From Desulfobacterium sp. (lineage in GTDB: Bacteria; Desulfobacterota; Desulfobacteria; Desulfobacterales; Desulfobacteraceae): a stretch of 64,000 nucleotides of DNA. The notes under the pieces are model-generated. The model had not been told where the DNA came from. It saw nothing but the letters and a program-made list of their open reading frames with translations, and did no database searches. The stretch spans positions 1 to 64,000 of the forward strand of contig JAEINR010000007.1 of assembly GCA_016342325.1 (NCBI GenBank). The letters run 5' to 3'. Below are positions 46,899 through 54,419 of this stretch, in pieces. Each line of letters begins with the position of its first letter. Position 1 is the first letter of the stretch. Both the position numbers and the translations under genes were made by a program.

Positions 46899-48374
46899 AT
46901 GGATACCAACGATTACCTGATCAGGGCCATTGAGACGCTCAAGCGCCAGATCATCGTCATTTCCGACGATTACAGGATACTCGCCTCCAGGATGAGACCG
47001 GGAATACCCCTGGATTCCGCCCAGGAGATCGAAGGCGAATTTTGCTACAGGGCGCTCTTCAACCGCCCGACCCCCTGCGCCAACTGCCCGGTGAACGAGG
47101 TCAAGAGGACCAGCAAGCCGTCCCTCAACCACCCCCACATCAACGACAACGGTGGCTCCTGCCTCTACGCCTACCCCATGGAGGAGCTGGGCAAAACGGC
47201 CAACGCCATCGTGGTATTGGATTTTTATCTTCCCTCCCTGAAGGTGTCCGATGAGAAACGCCTCACATCCAATGCTTTTTTGAGAAATCTTATCCAGAGC
47301 GCTGTGGACGGGGTCGTTGCGGCGGACATGACCGGCGCGATACTCATCTTCAACAAGGCAGCAGCTGAGATCACCGGCTATTCAAAGGAAGACGCACTGA
47401 AAGACCTCAACATCCGAAACATCTATCCCAAGGGGGATGCCCACGTGATCATGGAGCAGATGAGGAGCGACCGCCACGGCAGAAAAGGCATCATCCACTC
47501 CTACAAGCAGTTCGCCCTGAAAAGGGACGGCACCACCACCCCCATCAGCCTCAATGCCTCCATTGTCTACGAAGGCGACAGAGAAATCGCAACCATCGGT
47601 TTTTTCCACGACCTGACGGAAACCTTGCGAATGGAGGCGGAACTTGAGAAAACACGGACCCAGCTGCTCCAGGCTGAAAAGATGTCTTCCCTGGGAAAGC
47701 TTGCCGCAGGGGTTGCCCACCAGCTCAACAACCCCCTGGGCGGCATCACCCTCTTTACCCAGCTCATGCTCGAAGAGCATGAGCTCTCCAAGGAAGCCAC
47801 AAACGATCTAAAACGGATTCAAAAGGATGCGGAGCGGTGCAGTTCCATTGTAAAGGAACTCCTGGAATTTGCCAGGCAGACAAAACGGGAGGTGAGGCCC
47901 ACAGACGTCAACAAAATCATCGCAAGAACCCTGTTTTTATTCAGAAATCAATCCATATTCCAGAACATCACCATCATCGAAGCCTATGACGAAACCCTGC
48001 CGGAGATCCCGGCGGACAGCCAGCAGCTTAACCATGTATTCATGAACATCATCCTCAACGCGGCAGACGCCATGGAGGGCAAAGGAGAACTTGAGATTCG
48101 CTCCCGGGTTTCCCATGACCAATCCATGGCAGTGGTCGAAATTTCCGACACCGGCCCCGGCATCGAACCGGCAATTCTTTCAACCATTTTTGAGCCGTTC
48201 TTCACCACCAAAGAGCAGGGAAAAGGGACCGGGCTTGGTCTCAGCATGGCCTATGGAATCATCGAAAGCCATGGCGGAAGACTCTGGGCAGAAAACAGGA
48301 GCCACAAGGGGACCCGATTCATCGTGGAACTCCCCATGAAAATCCCGGATAACGAAAACCCGACGATATCCTGA
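46899..48374 (+). CDS. PAS sensor histidine kinase with N-terminal Cys motif
   Basis: The 491-residue protein has no transmembrane segment, so it is probably cytosolic. Residues 1-115 form a PAS-like sensor with Cys49, Cys60, Cys63 and Cys88 (FCYRALF, PCANCPV), suggestive of a metal or redox centre. A second PAS domain lies at about 125-240. The kinase core has the phosphoacceptor motif GVAHQLNNPLGG (His274), NHVFMNIILNAADAM, EISDTGPGI and FTTKEQGKGTGLGL. AAAGGAG precedes the ATG by 11 bases. A receiver-only regulator follows 190 bases downstream and may be its partner. Confidence 0.9.
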   Translation: MDTNDYLIRAIETLKRQIIVISDDYRILASRMRPGIPLDSAQEIEGEFCYRALFNRPTPCANCPVNEVKRTSKPSLNHPHINDNGGSCLYAYPMEELGKTANAIVVLDFYLPSLKVSDEKRLTSNAFLRNLIQSAVDGVVAADMTGAILIFNKAAAEITGYSKEDALKDLNIRNIYPKGDAHVIMEQMRSDRHGRKGIIHSYKQFALKRDGTTTPISLNASIVYEGDREIATIGFFHDLTETLRMEAELEKTRTQLLQAEKMSSLGKLAAGVAHQLNNPLGGITLFTQLMLEEHELSKEATNDLKRIQKDAERCSSIVKELLEFARQTKREVRPTDVNKIIARTLFLFRNQSIFQNITIIEAYDETLPEIPADSQQLNHVFMNIILNAADAMEGKGELEIRSRVSHDQSMAVVEISDTGPGIEPAILSTIFEPFFTTKEQGKGTGLGLSMAYGIIESHGGRLWAENRSHKGTRFIVELPMKIPDNENPTIS

Positions 48375-48567
48375 TTTTTCGGTTGACAGAGCCGGGGCGA
48401 TATATATAGAATAAAGTTCTCCACCATGAAAATAAGGAAAAAAGCAATTTCAGGCGCTTCATGGTAAAATGAACAAAACCCCGTGGTAACACTCTTTAAA
48501 ATTGTCATTACTTTATGGTATGGGCTGAAAGTTTATCATTCACCATTTTCACCAGGGAGGAATTAGC

Positions 48568-48954
48568 ATGAACGACAAAAAAAGAATACTTGTTGTTGAC
48601 GACGAACCTGATTTCGCTTCTATTGTACAGGCAAACCTGAGAAAAGAGGGATTCGAGGTCGAGGTGGCCTACGATGGCGTGGAAGCCTTGGAAAAAGTAA
48701 AGAAGACCGCCTATGACGCCATCGTCCTGGATGTTATGATGCCTGAAAAGGACGGGTATGAAGTGTGCTCGGAACTAAAAGGTGACGAGAAATATTGCGA
48801 CATTCCCATTGTCATGCTCACGGCGGTGGCCGACCATGTGGGATCCACCCGGTACTCCCATGCCGACGGTATGAGCATGGAGGCTGACGATTATCTTCCC
48901 AAGCCGGCTTCGGCAGAAGAGATAAGCCAAAGCGTCAAAAGCCTGGTTTCCTAA
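48568..48954 (+). CDS. Stand-alone response regulator receiver protein
   Basis: The 128-residue receiver domain has the acidic pocket Asp11/Asp12, phospho-acceptor Asp55 (VLDVMMPEKDG), Thr in MLTAV and Lys in YLPKP. Between the Thr and Lys motifs the loop is longer than usual (about 25 residues, VADHVGSTRYSHADGMSMEA). There is no output domain, so it would act by protein contact like CheY or Spo0F. It lies downstream of the PAS kinase on the same strand; an AGGGAGG site precedes the start. Confidence 0.92.
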   Translation: MNDKKRILVVDDEPDFASIVQANLRKEGFEVEVAYDGVEALEKVKKTAYDAIVLDVMMPEKDGYEVCSELKGDEKYCDIPIVMLTAVADHVGSTRYSHADGMSMEADDYLPKPASAEEISQSVKSLVS

Positions 48955-48963
48955 GTCCATTAC

Positions 48964-49168
48964 AGGGGTCAGGGTTTTCGCATTGCACTTCACATGGGGT
49001 CAGGCTTTCGAGCCAGCCATAACTGGGGTCAGGCTTAGCTTATTGCATCAAATGTCGAGTTCTTGAGAACAAACCAATAAGCTAAGCCTGACCCCGTCCA
49101 ACGCGTCAACCGACCCCGTCCAACGCGTCACCTGACCCCGTCCAACGCATCAACGAAAACCTAACCCC
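48964..49168. repeat. Palindromic repeat element with tandem tail, left of AroE-like gene
   Basis: Two perfect 21-base inverted arms (49025-49045 and 49075-49095; ggggtcaggcttagcttatt and its complement) enclose a 29-base spacer with an inner gttct-tg-agaac hairpin. Two degenerate 'ggggtcagg' copies precede it. A tail of about three units of gtccaacgcgtcaac...gacccc follows to 49168. A near-identical element lies on the other side of the AroE-like gene. Confidence 0.9.
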
Positions 49169-49179
49169 GACTGGAAACC

Positions 49180-49992
49180 ATGAAAGTTTTTTCCATCCTC
49201 AGTGACGAGCAGGCCTTCAGGTCCAAGGCGCCGACCATGTTTTCCCGGGTCATGAAGCGCATTGGCATCAGGGCGATGTATGTGCCGTTCAAGGTGAACC
49301 CTCAAAAAATAGGCTATGCCATGGAGGCCCTGAGGGTTCTCAACATCGACGGTGCTAACATCGGCGATCCGTTTAAGGAATCGGTCCTTCCCCACATGGA
49401 TGTTCTGAGCGAGGGTGCCAACATCATCCAGGCCGTGAACACGGTCACCCGGAACGATGCCATCCTCAAGGGATACAATACCAACGCCATCGGTTTCATG
49501 GATACCCTGGAGGAGGCAGGCTTTGATGCCGCAGGAAAGCGGGCCCTTATCTTCGGGGCCGAGGGCGCTGCCAAGGCGGTGGTCTTTATCCTCAACTGGC
49601 TCAGGGCGGAGGAGGTTCAGATCGCCGGCCGCTACAGGGCAAACCTTGACAACCTGATCTCGACCCTGGGCGGAGAAACGGTCACCCTCAAACACCTTAC
49701 CGCAACCCCCTGTGGCGCAAACATCGTGATCAACGCATCAAGCGCATCAAGCCCGGAAGAGGCCCCGGAATTTGCATCCTTCATAGAGAACCTTGATATA
49801 AAGGAATGCGAGCTCGTGCTGGACCTGAACTACGGCCATAAAAACAACTTCTGGGAAAAGCTTGCTAAATCCAGGGGAATCCCCTTCATTGACGGGCTCA
49901 CCCCCCTTGCCCATTCGGCCCGGCGCACCCTCCTGCTCTGGACCCGGATCGATGTTGAAGCAAGTGAATTCATCAAAGCCCTTGATCCGTAG
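49180..49992 (+). CDS. Shikimate dehydrogenase-like protein with altered active site
   Basis: The 270-residue protein has the AroE fold: N-terminal substrate domain, NIGDPFKESVLPHMD with Lys66, NTVTRNDAILKGYNTNAIGF, a nucleotide-binding FGAEGAAKAVVFI, and C-terminal GLTPLAHSARRTLLLWT. Several usual shikimate-site residues differ. The catalytic Asp of GxNTD is Asn102, the second Ser of SxSP is Ala17 (SKAP), and the C-terminal Gln is Ser. It may act on another substrate or be non-catalytic. The spacing from the flanking palindromic repeats is only 11 and 5 bases, so the gene and repeats are closely associated. No typical ribosome site is visible upstream of the ATG. Confidence 0.8.
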   Translation: MKVFSILSDEQAFRSKAPTMFSRVMKRIGIRAMYVPFKVNPQKIGYAMEALRVLNIDGANIGDPFKESVLPHMDVLSEGANIIQAVNTVTRNDAILKGYNTNAIGFMDTLEEAGFDAAGKRALIFGAEGAAKAVVFILNWLRAEEVQIAGRYRANLDNLISTLGGETVTLKHLTATPCGANIVINASSASSPEEAPEFASFIENLDIKECELVLDLNYGHKNNFWEKLAKSRGIPFIDGLTPLAHSARRTLLLWTRIDVEASEFIKALDP

Positions 49993-49997
49993 ATAAT

Positions 49998-50128
49998 GGG
50001 GTCAGGCTTAGCTTATTGCATCTAATTCTGTGCTCTTGAGAACACGCCAATAAGCTAAGCCTGACCCCGTCCAACGCGTAAACGAAAGCCTGACCCCGTC
50101 AACGCGCCAACAAGAACCAGACCCCGTC
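49998..50128. repeat. Palindromic repeat element, right of AroE-like gene
   Basis: The 21-base inverted arms (49998-50018 and 50048-50068) are identical to those of the left element, in the same orientation. The 29-base spacer keeps the cttgagaac core. A tail of gtccaacgcg- and gacccc-type units continues to about 50128. Confidence 0.9.
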
Positions 50129-50155
50129 TAAACGAATGATAAGGAGGCATGGCAA

Positions 50156-51667
50156 GTGGAACGACTCGACCCTGGAAAGATAGTGGTAATCGATGACGAA
50201 CTGAGCCTCAGGGAGGGGGCCCGGCGCATCCTTACAAGGATGGACTACAAGGTGTTCCTGGCAGAACACGGGGAAGAAGGCCTTGGAATCCTCCGCACCG
50301 AACCCGCAGGCATTGTACTGTTAGACATGAAAATGCCGGGCATGGACGGCATGGAGGTCCTGGAAAAGATCATGGCAATGAACTGCGGGATCATCGTCAT
50401 CGTGATCACCGGATACGCCACGGTGGAGACCGCCATCCAGGCCATGAAAATGGGGGCCTACGATTTCATTCCCAAACCCTATGAACCGGACCAGCTCCGC
50501 ATGGTGATCAACCGCGCAAACGAGACCCTCAAGCTTAAGATAGACAGGGAAACCCTGGAGCGGGAACGCAAGAGAACCCTGGCAGACCTTAACACGGAAC
50601 AGAGCAGGATCCATACCATCCTGGAATCCCTGCCCAACGGGGTTCTGGTGACCGGCAGCGACGGCAGGGTGGTCCTTCTCAACCCGGCCTGTTATACGCA
50701 TCTCCACCTGAACCCTGAAAAAACATCCGGCGGTCCCATCAGCGACTACGTGACCGACCCGGAACTCTGTTCCCTTGTGATGGACATCTCCCGGGGACGG
50801 TACATAGACTATACCGATATCCCGTCAAAGGAGATCAGGGTCAACAACAAGACCCACCTCCTGGTCCGGTGCAGGCCCGTGCTCGGAGAAAGGCAAGAGT
50901 GCATGGGAGCCGTTGTCAACATCATGGATATCTCCACAATGAAGGCACTGGAAGAACTCAAGTCGGAATTTGTGGCAAAGGTATCCCACGAACTCAGATC
51001 CCCCCTCTCCACCATCCATGAGCAGATCAAGATGGTCATGGGAGATGTGGGAAAATCCATGGGCCAGGATGACAAGCACATGCTCTCCCGGGCCAGGGAA
51101 AAGACCGGCGGCCTCATTTCAACCATCGGAGACCTCCTGGATCTCTCCCGGATTGAAGCGGGAATGGGGATCAAGGAACTCAAGCCCGTCCAGGTGGACG
51201 ATCTGTTGAGATCCATTGTAGAATTCATGGAATCAAGTGCAACGGCAAAGGATCAAACCCTGACGGTCACCACCCCGGATGCCCCCATGCCACCCATCAA
51301 AGGCGATCTCCTGACCCTGGAAAGCGTGTTCGGCAACCTCATCTCCAATGCCATAAACTACACGCCCAACGGGGGAACCATACGGGTCACTGCCGATGTA
51401 ACCGGTAACAACATCCGGGTTACGGTGGCGGACAACGGATTTGGTATCCCTGCAAAATACATGGACAAGATCTTTGACCGGTTTTATCGGGTAAAAAACG
51501 AAAAGACGCGATACATAACCGGAACAGGCCTCGGGCTTCCCATTGTCAAGGGAATCGTCGACGCCATGAACGGTTACATCGATGTGGAAAGCCAGGTCAA
51601 CCAGGGCACGACCTTTACGGTGATCCTACCGCTTAAACCCGTAACCGGGATCACCGGGATCGTTTAA
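50156..51667 (+). CDS. Receiver-PAS-histidine kinase hybrid
   Basis: The 503-residue cytosolic protein has an N-terminal receiver domain (Asp57 in LLDMKMPGMDG, FIPKPYEP), a helical linker and a PAS domain at about 145-250 (LNPACYTHLHLNPEKTSG). A HisKA/HATPase core follows with AKVSHELRSPLST (His near 281), NLISNAINYTPNGG, VADNGFGIP and GTGLGLPIVKG. The GTG start is chosen because AAGGAGG lies eight bases ahead and the ATG at 50149 is out of frame. Signal input passes from the receiver into the kinase, an order seen in phosphorelay integrators. No partner regulator is adjacent. Confidence 0.92.
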   Translation: MERLDPGKIVVIDDELSLREGARRILTRMDYKVFLAEHGEEGLGILRTEPAGIVLLDMKMPGMDGMEVLEKIMAMNCGIIVIVITGYATVETAIQAMKMGAYDFIPKPYEPDQLRMVINRANETLKLKIDRETLERERKRTLADLNTEQSRIHTILESLPNGVLVTGSDGRVVLLNPACYTHLHLNPEKTSGGPISDYVTDPELCSLVMDISRGRYIDYTDIPSKEIRVNNKTHLLVRCRPVLGERQECMGAVVNIMDISTMKALEELKSEFVAKVSHELRSPLSTIHEQIKMVMGDVGKSMGQDDKHMLSRAREKTGGLISTIGDLLDLSRIEAGMGIKELKPVQVDDLLRSIVEFMESSATAKDQTLTVTTPDAPMPPIKGDLLTLESVFGNLISNAINYTPNGGTIRVTADVTGNNIRVTVADNGFGIPAKYMDKIFDRFYRVKNEKTRYITGTGLGLPIVKGIVDAMNGYIDVESQVNQGTTFTVILPLKPVTGITGIV

Positions 51668-51750
51668 TTAGCTTCTTAGCTCTGATTTTCGTGTTATTTT
51701 GGCAAGAGAATCAGAGAACCTCTTTGGTTCTGGCTTGTCCAGGTTGGGAT

Positions 51751-52104
51751 TCAAGCCACAAGATCAATGATGGTTCCCAGCATGTCGTCCTGGGTTCCAA
51801 TGGTCTTGGTGTTGGCCTCAAAGCCATACTGGGTGATGATCTGCTGGGTAAACTCTTCGGCAATGTCCGTGTTGGAGAGTTCCCTTGTCACCGTTTCATT
51901 GTTAAAGGTCTCCGTGACAATGGGTCCCTCTGTGTTGACCTTGGAGATATCAACCTTGACACTGTCATTCTCGCCCTCTGTAATGAGGGCCCGGCTCTTA
52001 TTAAAATCCTCTGAATAGACATTGGCGACGTTGTTGGCAGAGACTGCCACCTTGGTTCCAAATGCCTGGAGGGCCGATGCGCTGCTATTGACTGATAAAC
52101 CCAT
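51751..52104 (-). CDS. Orphan flagellar rod/hook-type protein
   Basis: The 117-residue protein has the N-terminal heptad and motif of flagellar axial proteins, LQAFGTKVAVSANNVANVYSE, and the C-terminal TDIAEEFTQQIITQYGFEAN helix region. It is shorter than FlgC and lacks the middle domain of FlgE/F/G. No other flagellar gene is nearby. AAAGGAG precedes the ATG; the open frame upstream is not needed. A role in the flagellar rod or as an adapter is inferred from the terminal motifs. Confidence 0.75.
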   Translation of the reverse strand: MGLSVNSSASALQAFGTKVAVSANNVANVYSEDFNKSRALITEGENDSVKVDISKVNTEGPIVTETFNNETVTRELSNTDIAEEFTQQIITQYGFEANTKTIGTQDDMLGTIIDLVA

Positions 52105-52247
52105 TTTAACTCCTTTAATCTGTATGTTCGAACCTATCCTACACTGACTGCAATAAATGTGCAACAACCACGTAAATTTATAACACATTGAAATGGCGGC
52201 AGGTTCAACCAACCAGGGAGCAAAACCCCACAAACAGACAATGCTGT

Positions 52248-52289
52248 GGTGACATTTTTTGTCAAACACCCCTGACAAAAAATGTCACC
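52248..52289. repeat. 17-bp perfect inverted repeat with A/T core
   Basis: The arms ggtgacattttttgtca and its exact complement are separated by eight bases. It lies between the flagellar-type gene and the second metF, 31 bases past the metF stop. There is no T tract after the stem in either direction. It could be a terminator of the metF operon, a palindromic operator or a mobile repeat. Confidence 0.7.
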
Positions 52290-52320
52290 TGGTTCACATC
52301 CGCTTTGCTCTGATAAGAAT

Positions 52321-53250
52321 CTACACCTGGGGTCTGGGGTAAAGCCCGCTGCGTTCGACGATCTCGGGCACCTTCTCCTCCCACTCGATGGCCATGATGT
52401 GGAAGCCGGCCACCCCCTTACACTCCCTGAGGCGCTCAATGGCCTCCACGCAGATATCGATCCCCTCCTGGGCCTGCTTATCCTTGGGCACCCCTGAGAG
52501 ACGATTGATGACCTCGTCCGGCACATCCATTCCTGGGACCCGGTTCTTCATGAACTTTGCCATGCCCGCAGACTTCATGGGCGTCATGCCGGCCATGATG
52601 AACACTTTTTCGTCAAGCCCCCGTTCCCGGACCCCCTCCATCCAGCGCTCAAATTTATCAAGGTTATAGATGCACTGGGTCTGGATAAACTCCACACCGC
52701 AGGCCACCTTTTTGGCAAGCCTTGGCACCCGGATCTCAAAGGGATCGGCAAAGGGATTGGCCGCTGCCCCCACAAACATCTTGGGCGGCCGGTTGATATT
52801 ATCCCCGCCAAGGAACTTGCCCTCGTCCCGCATGAGCCGAACGGTCTGAATCAGTTGCATGGAGTCAAGATCATGGACATTCTGGCCCTGGGCACAGTCC
52901 CCAAAGCTCTGGTGGTCCCCGGAAAGGCAGAGCATATTGTGAATATCAAAACTTGCGGCCCCCAGGATATCGCTCTGGAGGGCGATGCGGTTCCGGTCCC
53001 GGGTCACCATCTGGAGCACCGGTTCGATGCCCATCTGCTTGAGATGGATGCAGGCGGCAAGGGAACTCATCCGGGTCGTGGATGTCTGGTTGTCGGTAAT
53101 ATTGACGGCATCCACATGATCTTTGATCAAAGCCCCCTTTGAAGTGACAGCCGCAGGATCGCTGCCCCGGGGGGGACCACACTCACTGGTTACGGCAAGA
53201 TTGCCCTGTTTCAGAATCTTTTCCAGTCTACTCGGTGTATTTAAGCTCAT
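52321..53250 (-). CDS. metF: Methylenetetrahydrofolate reductase MetF, copy 2
   Basis: The 309-residue MetF is similar to copy 1 over its length: AVTSECGPPRGSDP, VTRDRNRIALQSDILG, MLCLSGDHQSFGDCAQGQN, CGVEFIQTQCIYN, IMAGMTPMKSAGM. The ATG at 53248-53250 has GGAGG ten bases ahead; the 19 extra codons upstream overlap the preceding gene and are unlikely to be translated. It is the last gene of the selenoprotein HdrA operon and overlaps metV by four bases. Confidence 0.92.
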   Translation of the reverse strand: MSLNTPSRLEKILKQGNLAVTSECGPPRGSDPAAVTSKGALIKDHVDAVNITDNQTSTTRMSSLAACIHLKQMGIEPVLQMVTRDRNRIALQSDILGAASFDIHNMLCLSGDHQSFGDCAQGQNVHDLDSMQLIQTVRLMRDEGKFLGGDNINRPPKMFVGAAANPFADPFEIRVPRLAKKVACGVEFIQTQCIYNLDKFERWMEGVRERGLDEKVFIMAGMTPMKSAGMAKFMKNRVPGMDVPDEVINRLSGVPKDKQAQEGIDICVEAIERLRECKGVAGFHIMAIEWEEKVPEIVERSGLYPRPQV

Positions 53251-53915
53251 ACCTGAACATCCTCCCTCACCACTTTTCGGGGCCCCCCTGCCCGTTCCGT
53301 TGACCAATCCTTAATGGGCGCCACGATTTCGTAATCCTCCATTCTGCCAAGGGCCTTTAACCGGTCAATGATCAACTGCCATGCGCAGTCAAGCTCGGCG
53401 TTGATCTCGCACTTCCCCTTGGTGGACCCGCCGCAGGGACCGTTCATGATCCGTTTGGCGCATCTTGAAATCGGACAGATACCCGCCGTCTTTCCCAGCA
53501 CGCACTCCCCGCAGGCCTGGCACCGTTCGGTCCACATGCCCCGCTGCTCGTTGGCGCCCAGAAAACAGGTGTTGACCCCGGGGAGCACCGGCGTTGTGAG
53601 ATATTTCTCCGCGGTAAACTGGACCCCCACCCCGCAGGCAAGGGAGAGAACGGCATCGTACTGGTCGACCACGTCCCGGATCTCCTCAAGATATTCATGG
53701 TCGCACTGGCGCTCCAGGGTCCGCTCATGGATTTTCCGCTCCTGTCCCTCCTTGAGAAAGTGCATCCGAAGCACGGAAGCCAGGACTTCCACCTCCTTCT
53801 TTCCCCCGGCCTCGCACACGGTAACACACTCGTTGCATCCAAGGACTAGGATCCGCTCGTAATTCTTGACCTGGTCAATGATCTCTTGAATGGGCTTTTT
53901 ATCGGCTATTATCAT
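53247..53915 (-). CDS. metV: MetV, zinc/Fe-S partner of MetF, copy 2
   Basis: The 222-residue Cys-rich paralogue of the first MetV has VLGCNECVTVCEAGG, LERQCDHEYLEEI, LACGVGVQFTAEKY, CQACGECVLGKTAGICPISRCAKRIMNGPCGG and CEINAELDC. The ATG at 53913-53915 follows GAGG. It is coupled to the metF after it by an ATGA overlap. It is separated from mvhD by 63 bases that contain a copy of the dispersed repeat. Confidence 0.9.
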   Translation of the reverse strand: MIIADKKPIQEIIDQVKNYERILVLGCNECVTVCEAGGKKEVEVLASVLRMHFLKEGQERKIHERTLERQCDHEYLEEIRDVVDQYDAVLSLACGVGVQFTAEKYLTTPVLPGVNTCFLGANEQRGMWTERCQACGECVLGKTAGICPISRCAKRIMNGPCGGSTKGKCEINAELDCAWQLIIDRLKALGRMEDYEIVAPIKDWSTERAGGPRKVVREDVQV

Positions 53916-53952
53916 CTGGATGACCTCTTTTTTATATGAAACTCCGGTTAAA

Positions 53953-53973
53953 CGATAAGCTAGGCCTGACCCC
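53953..53973. repeat. Dispersed repeat copy inside the operon
   Basis: A single copy of the 'ataagctaggcctgacccc' element lies in the 63-base gap between mvhD and metV. It shows that the family inserts or persists between cotranscribed genes without breaking the frames. Confidence 0.8.
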
Positions 53974-53978
53974 ATTTT

Positions 53979-54419
53979 CTAGGCAGCCAGTTTCCGTTTC
54001 CGTATGGCTTCCCTGATGGGGGACGGCCCAAGCCCACGAATCCGCTGGTCCATCTCATTGGCGTACTTTGCAAACAGGGGCCCCTCGCCGGAGGACAGAT
54101 TGTACATCTGAACCCGCTCGCCCCCCACGCCCACGGCATCCAGGAGGCGGGCGACCTGTTCAACCCGCTTTCTTGCCCTGAAATTGCCGGTACTGAAATG
54201 GCAGTCCCCCTCCATACATCCCACCACATAAACGCCGTCCGCCCCCCGCTCAAAGGCCCTGAGCATGTGGATCAGATCAATTTTTCCGGTACAGGGAAGA
54301 CGGATGATCCGAAAATCCGCCGGGCACTTCAACCTCATGGAACCTGCCAGGTCCGCGGCTGAATACCCTCAATAGTTACAGCAGAACGCAAGAATCACAG
54401 GTGTAAAGTCCTTTGTCAT
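53979..54419 (-). CDS. mvhD: MvhD-like hydrogenase Fe-S subunit, selenoprotein (UGA = Sec17)
   Basis: Starting at the ATG at 54417-54419, the frame reads [34 protein letters not shown] is at 54369-54371, where relatives have the CCNYCGY cysteine. Downstream come PCTGKIDLIHMLRAF, GCMEGDCHF and the C-terminal basic tail, giving 146 residues in all. The ATG overlaps the HdrA stop (ATGA). MvhD carries electrons between Hdr-type proteins and hydrogenase or other donors, and Sec is known in archaeal VhuD. A SECIS-like hairpin follows the UGA. Ordinary gene calling gives only a 119-residue fragment. Confidence 0.85.
54339..54354 (-). promoter_or_regulatory. SECIS-like hairpin for the mvhD UGA
   Basis: On the minus strand, 14 bases after the UGA, the sequence GGACCTGGCAGGTTCC folds into a six-bp stem with one bulged U and a GGC loop. 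The position and G-rich apical loop agree with bacterial selenocysteine insertion elements. The fold was made by eye. Confidence 0.6.

Noticed and set aside
49180..49992. Annotation as ordinary shikimate dehydrogenase
   Set aside because: The catalytic Asp and two other substrate-binding residues are replaced, so the reaction cannot be assumed.
52248..52289. Firm call of a Rho-independent terminator
   Set aside because: No T tract follows the stem on either strand.
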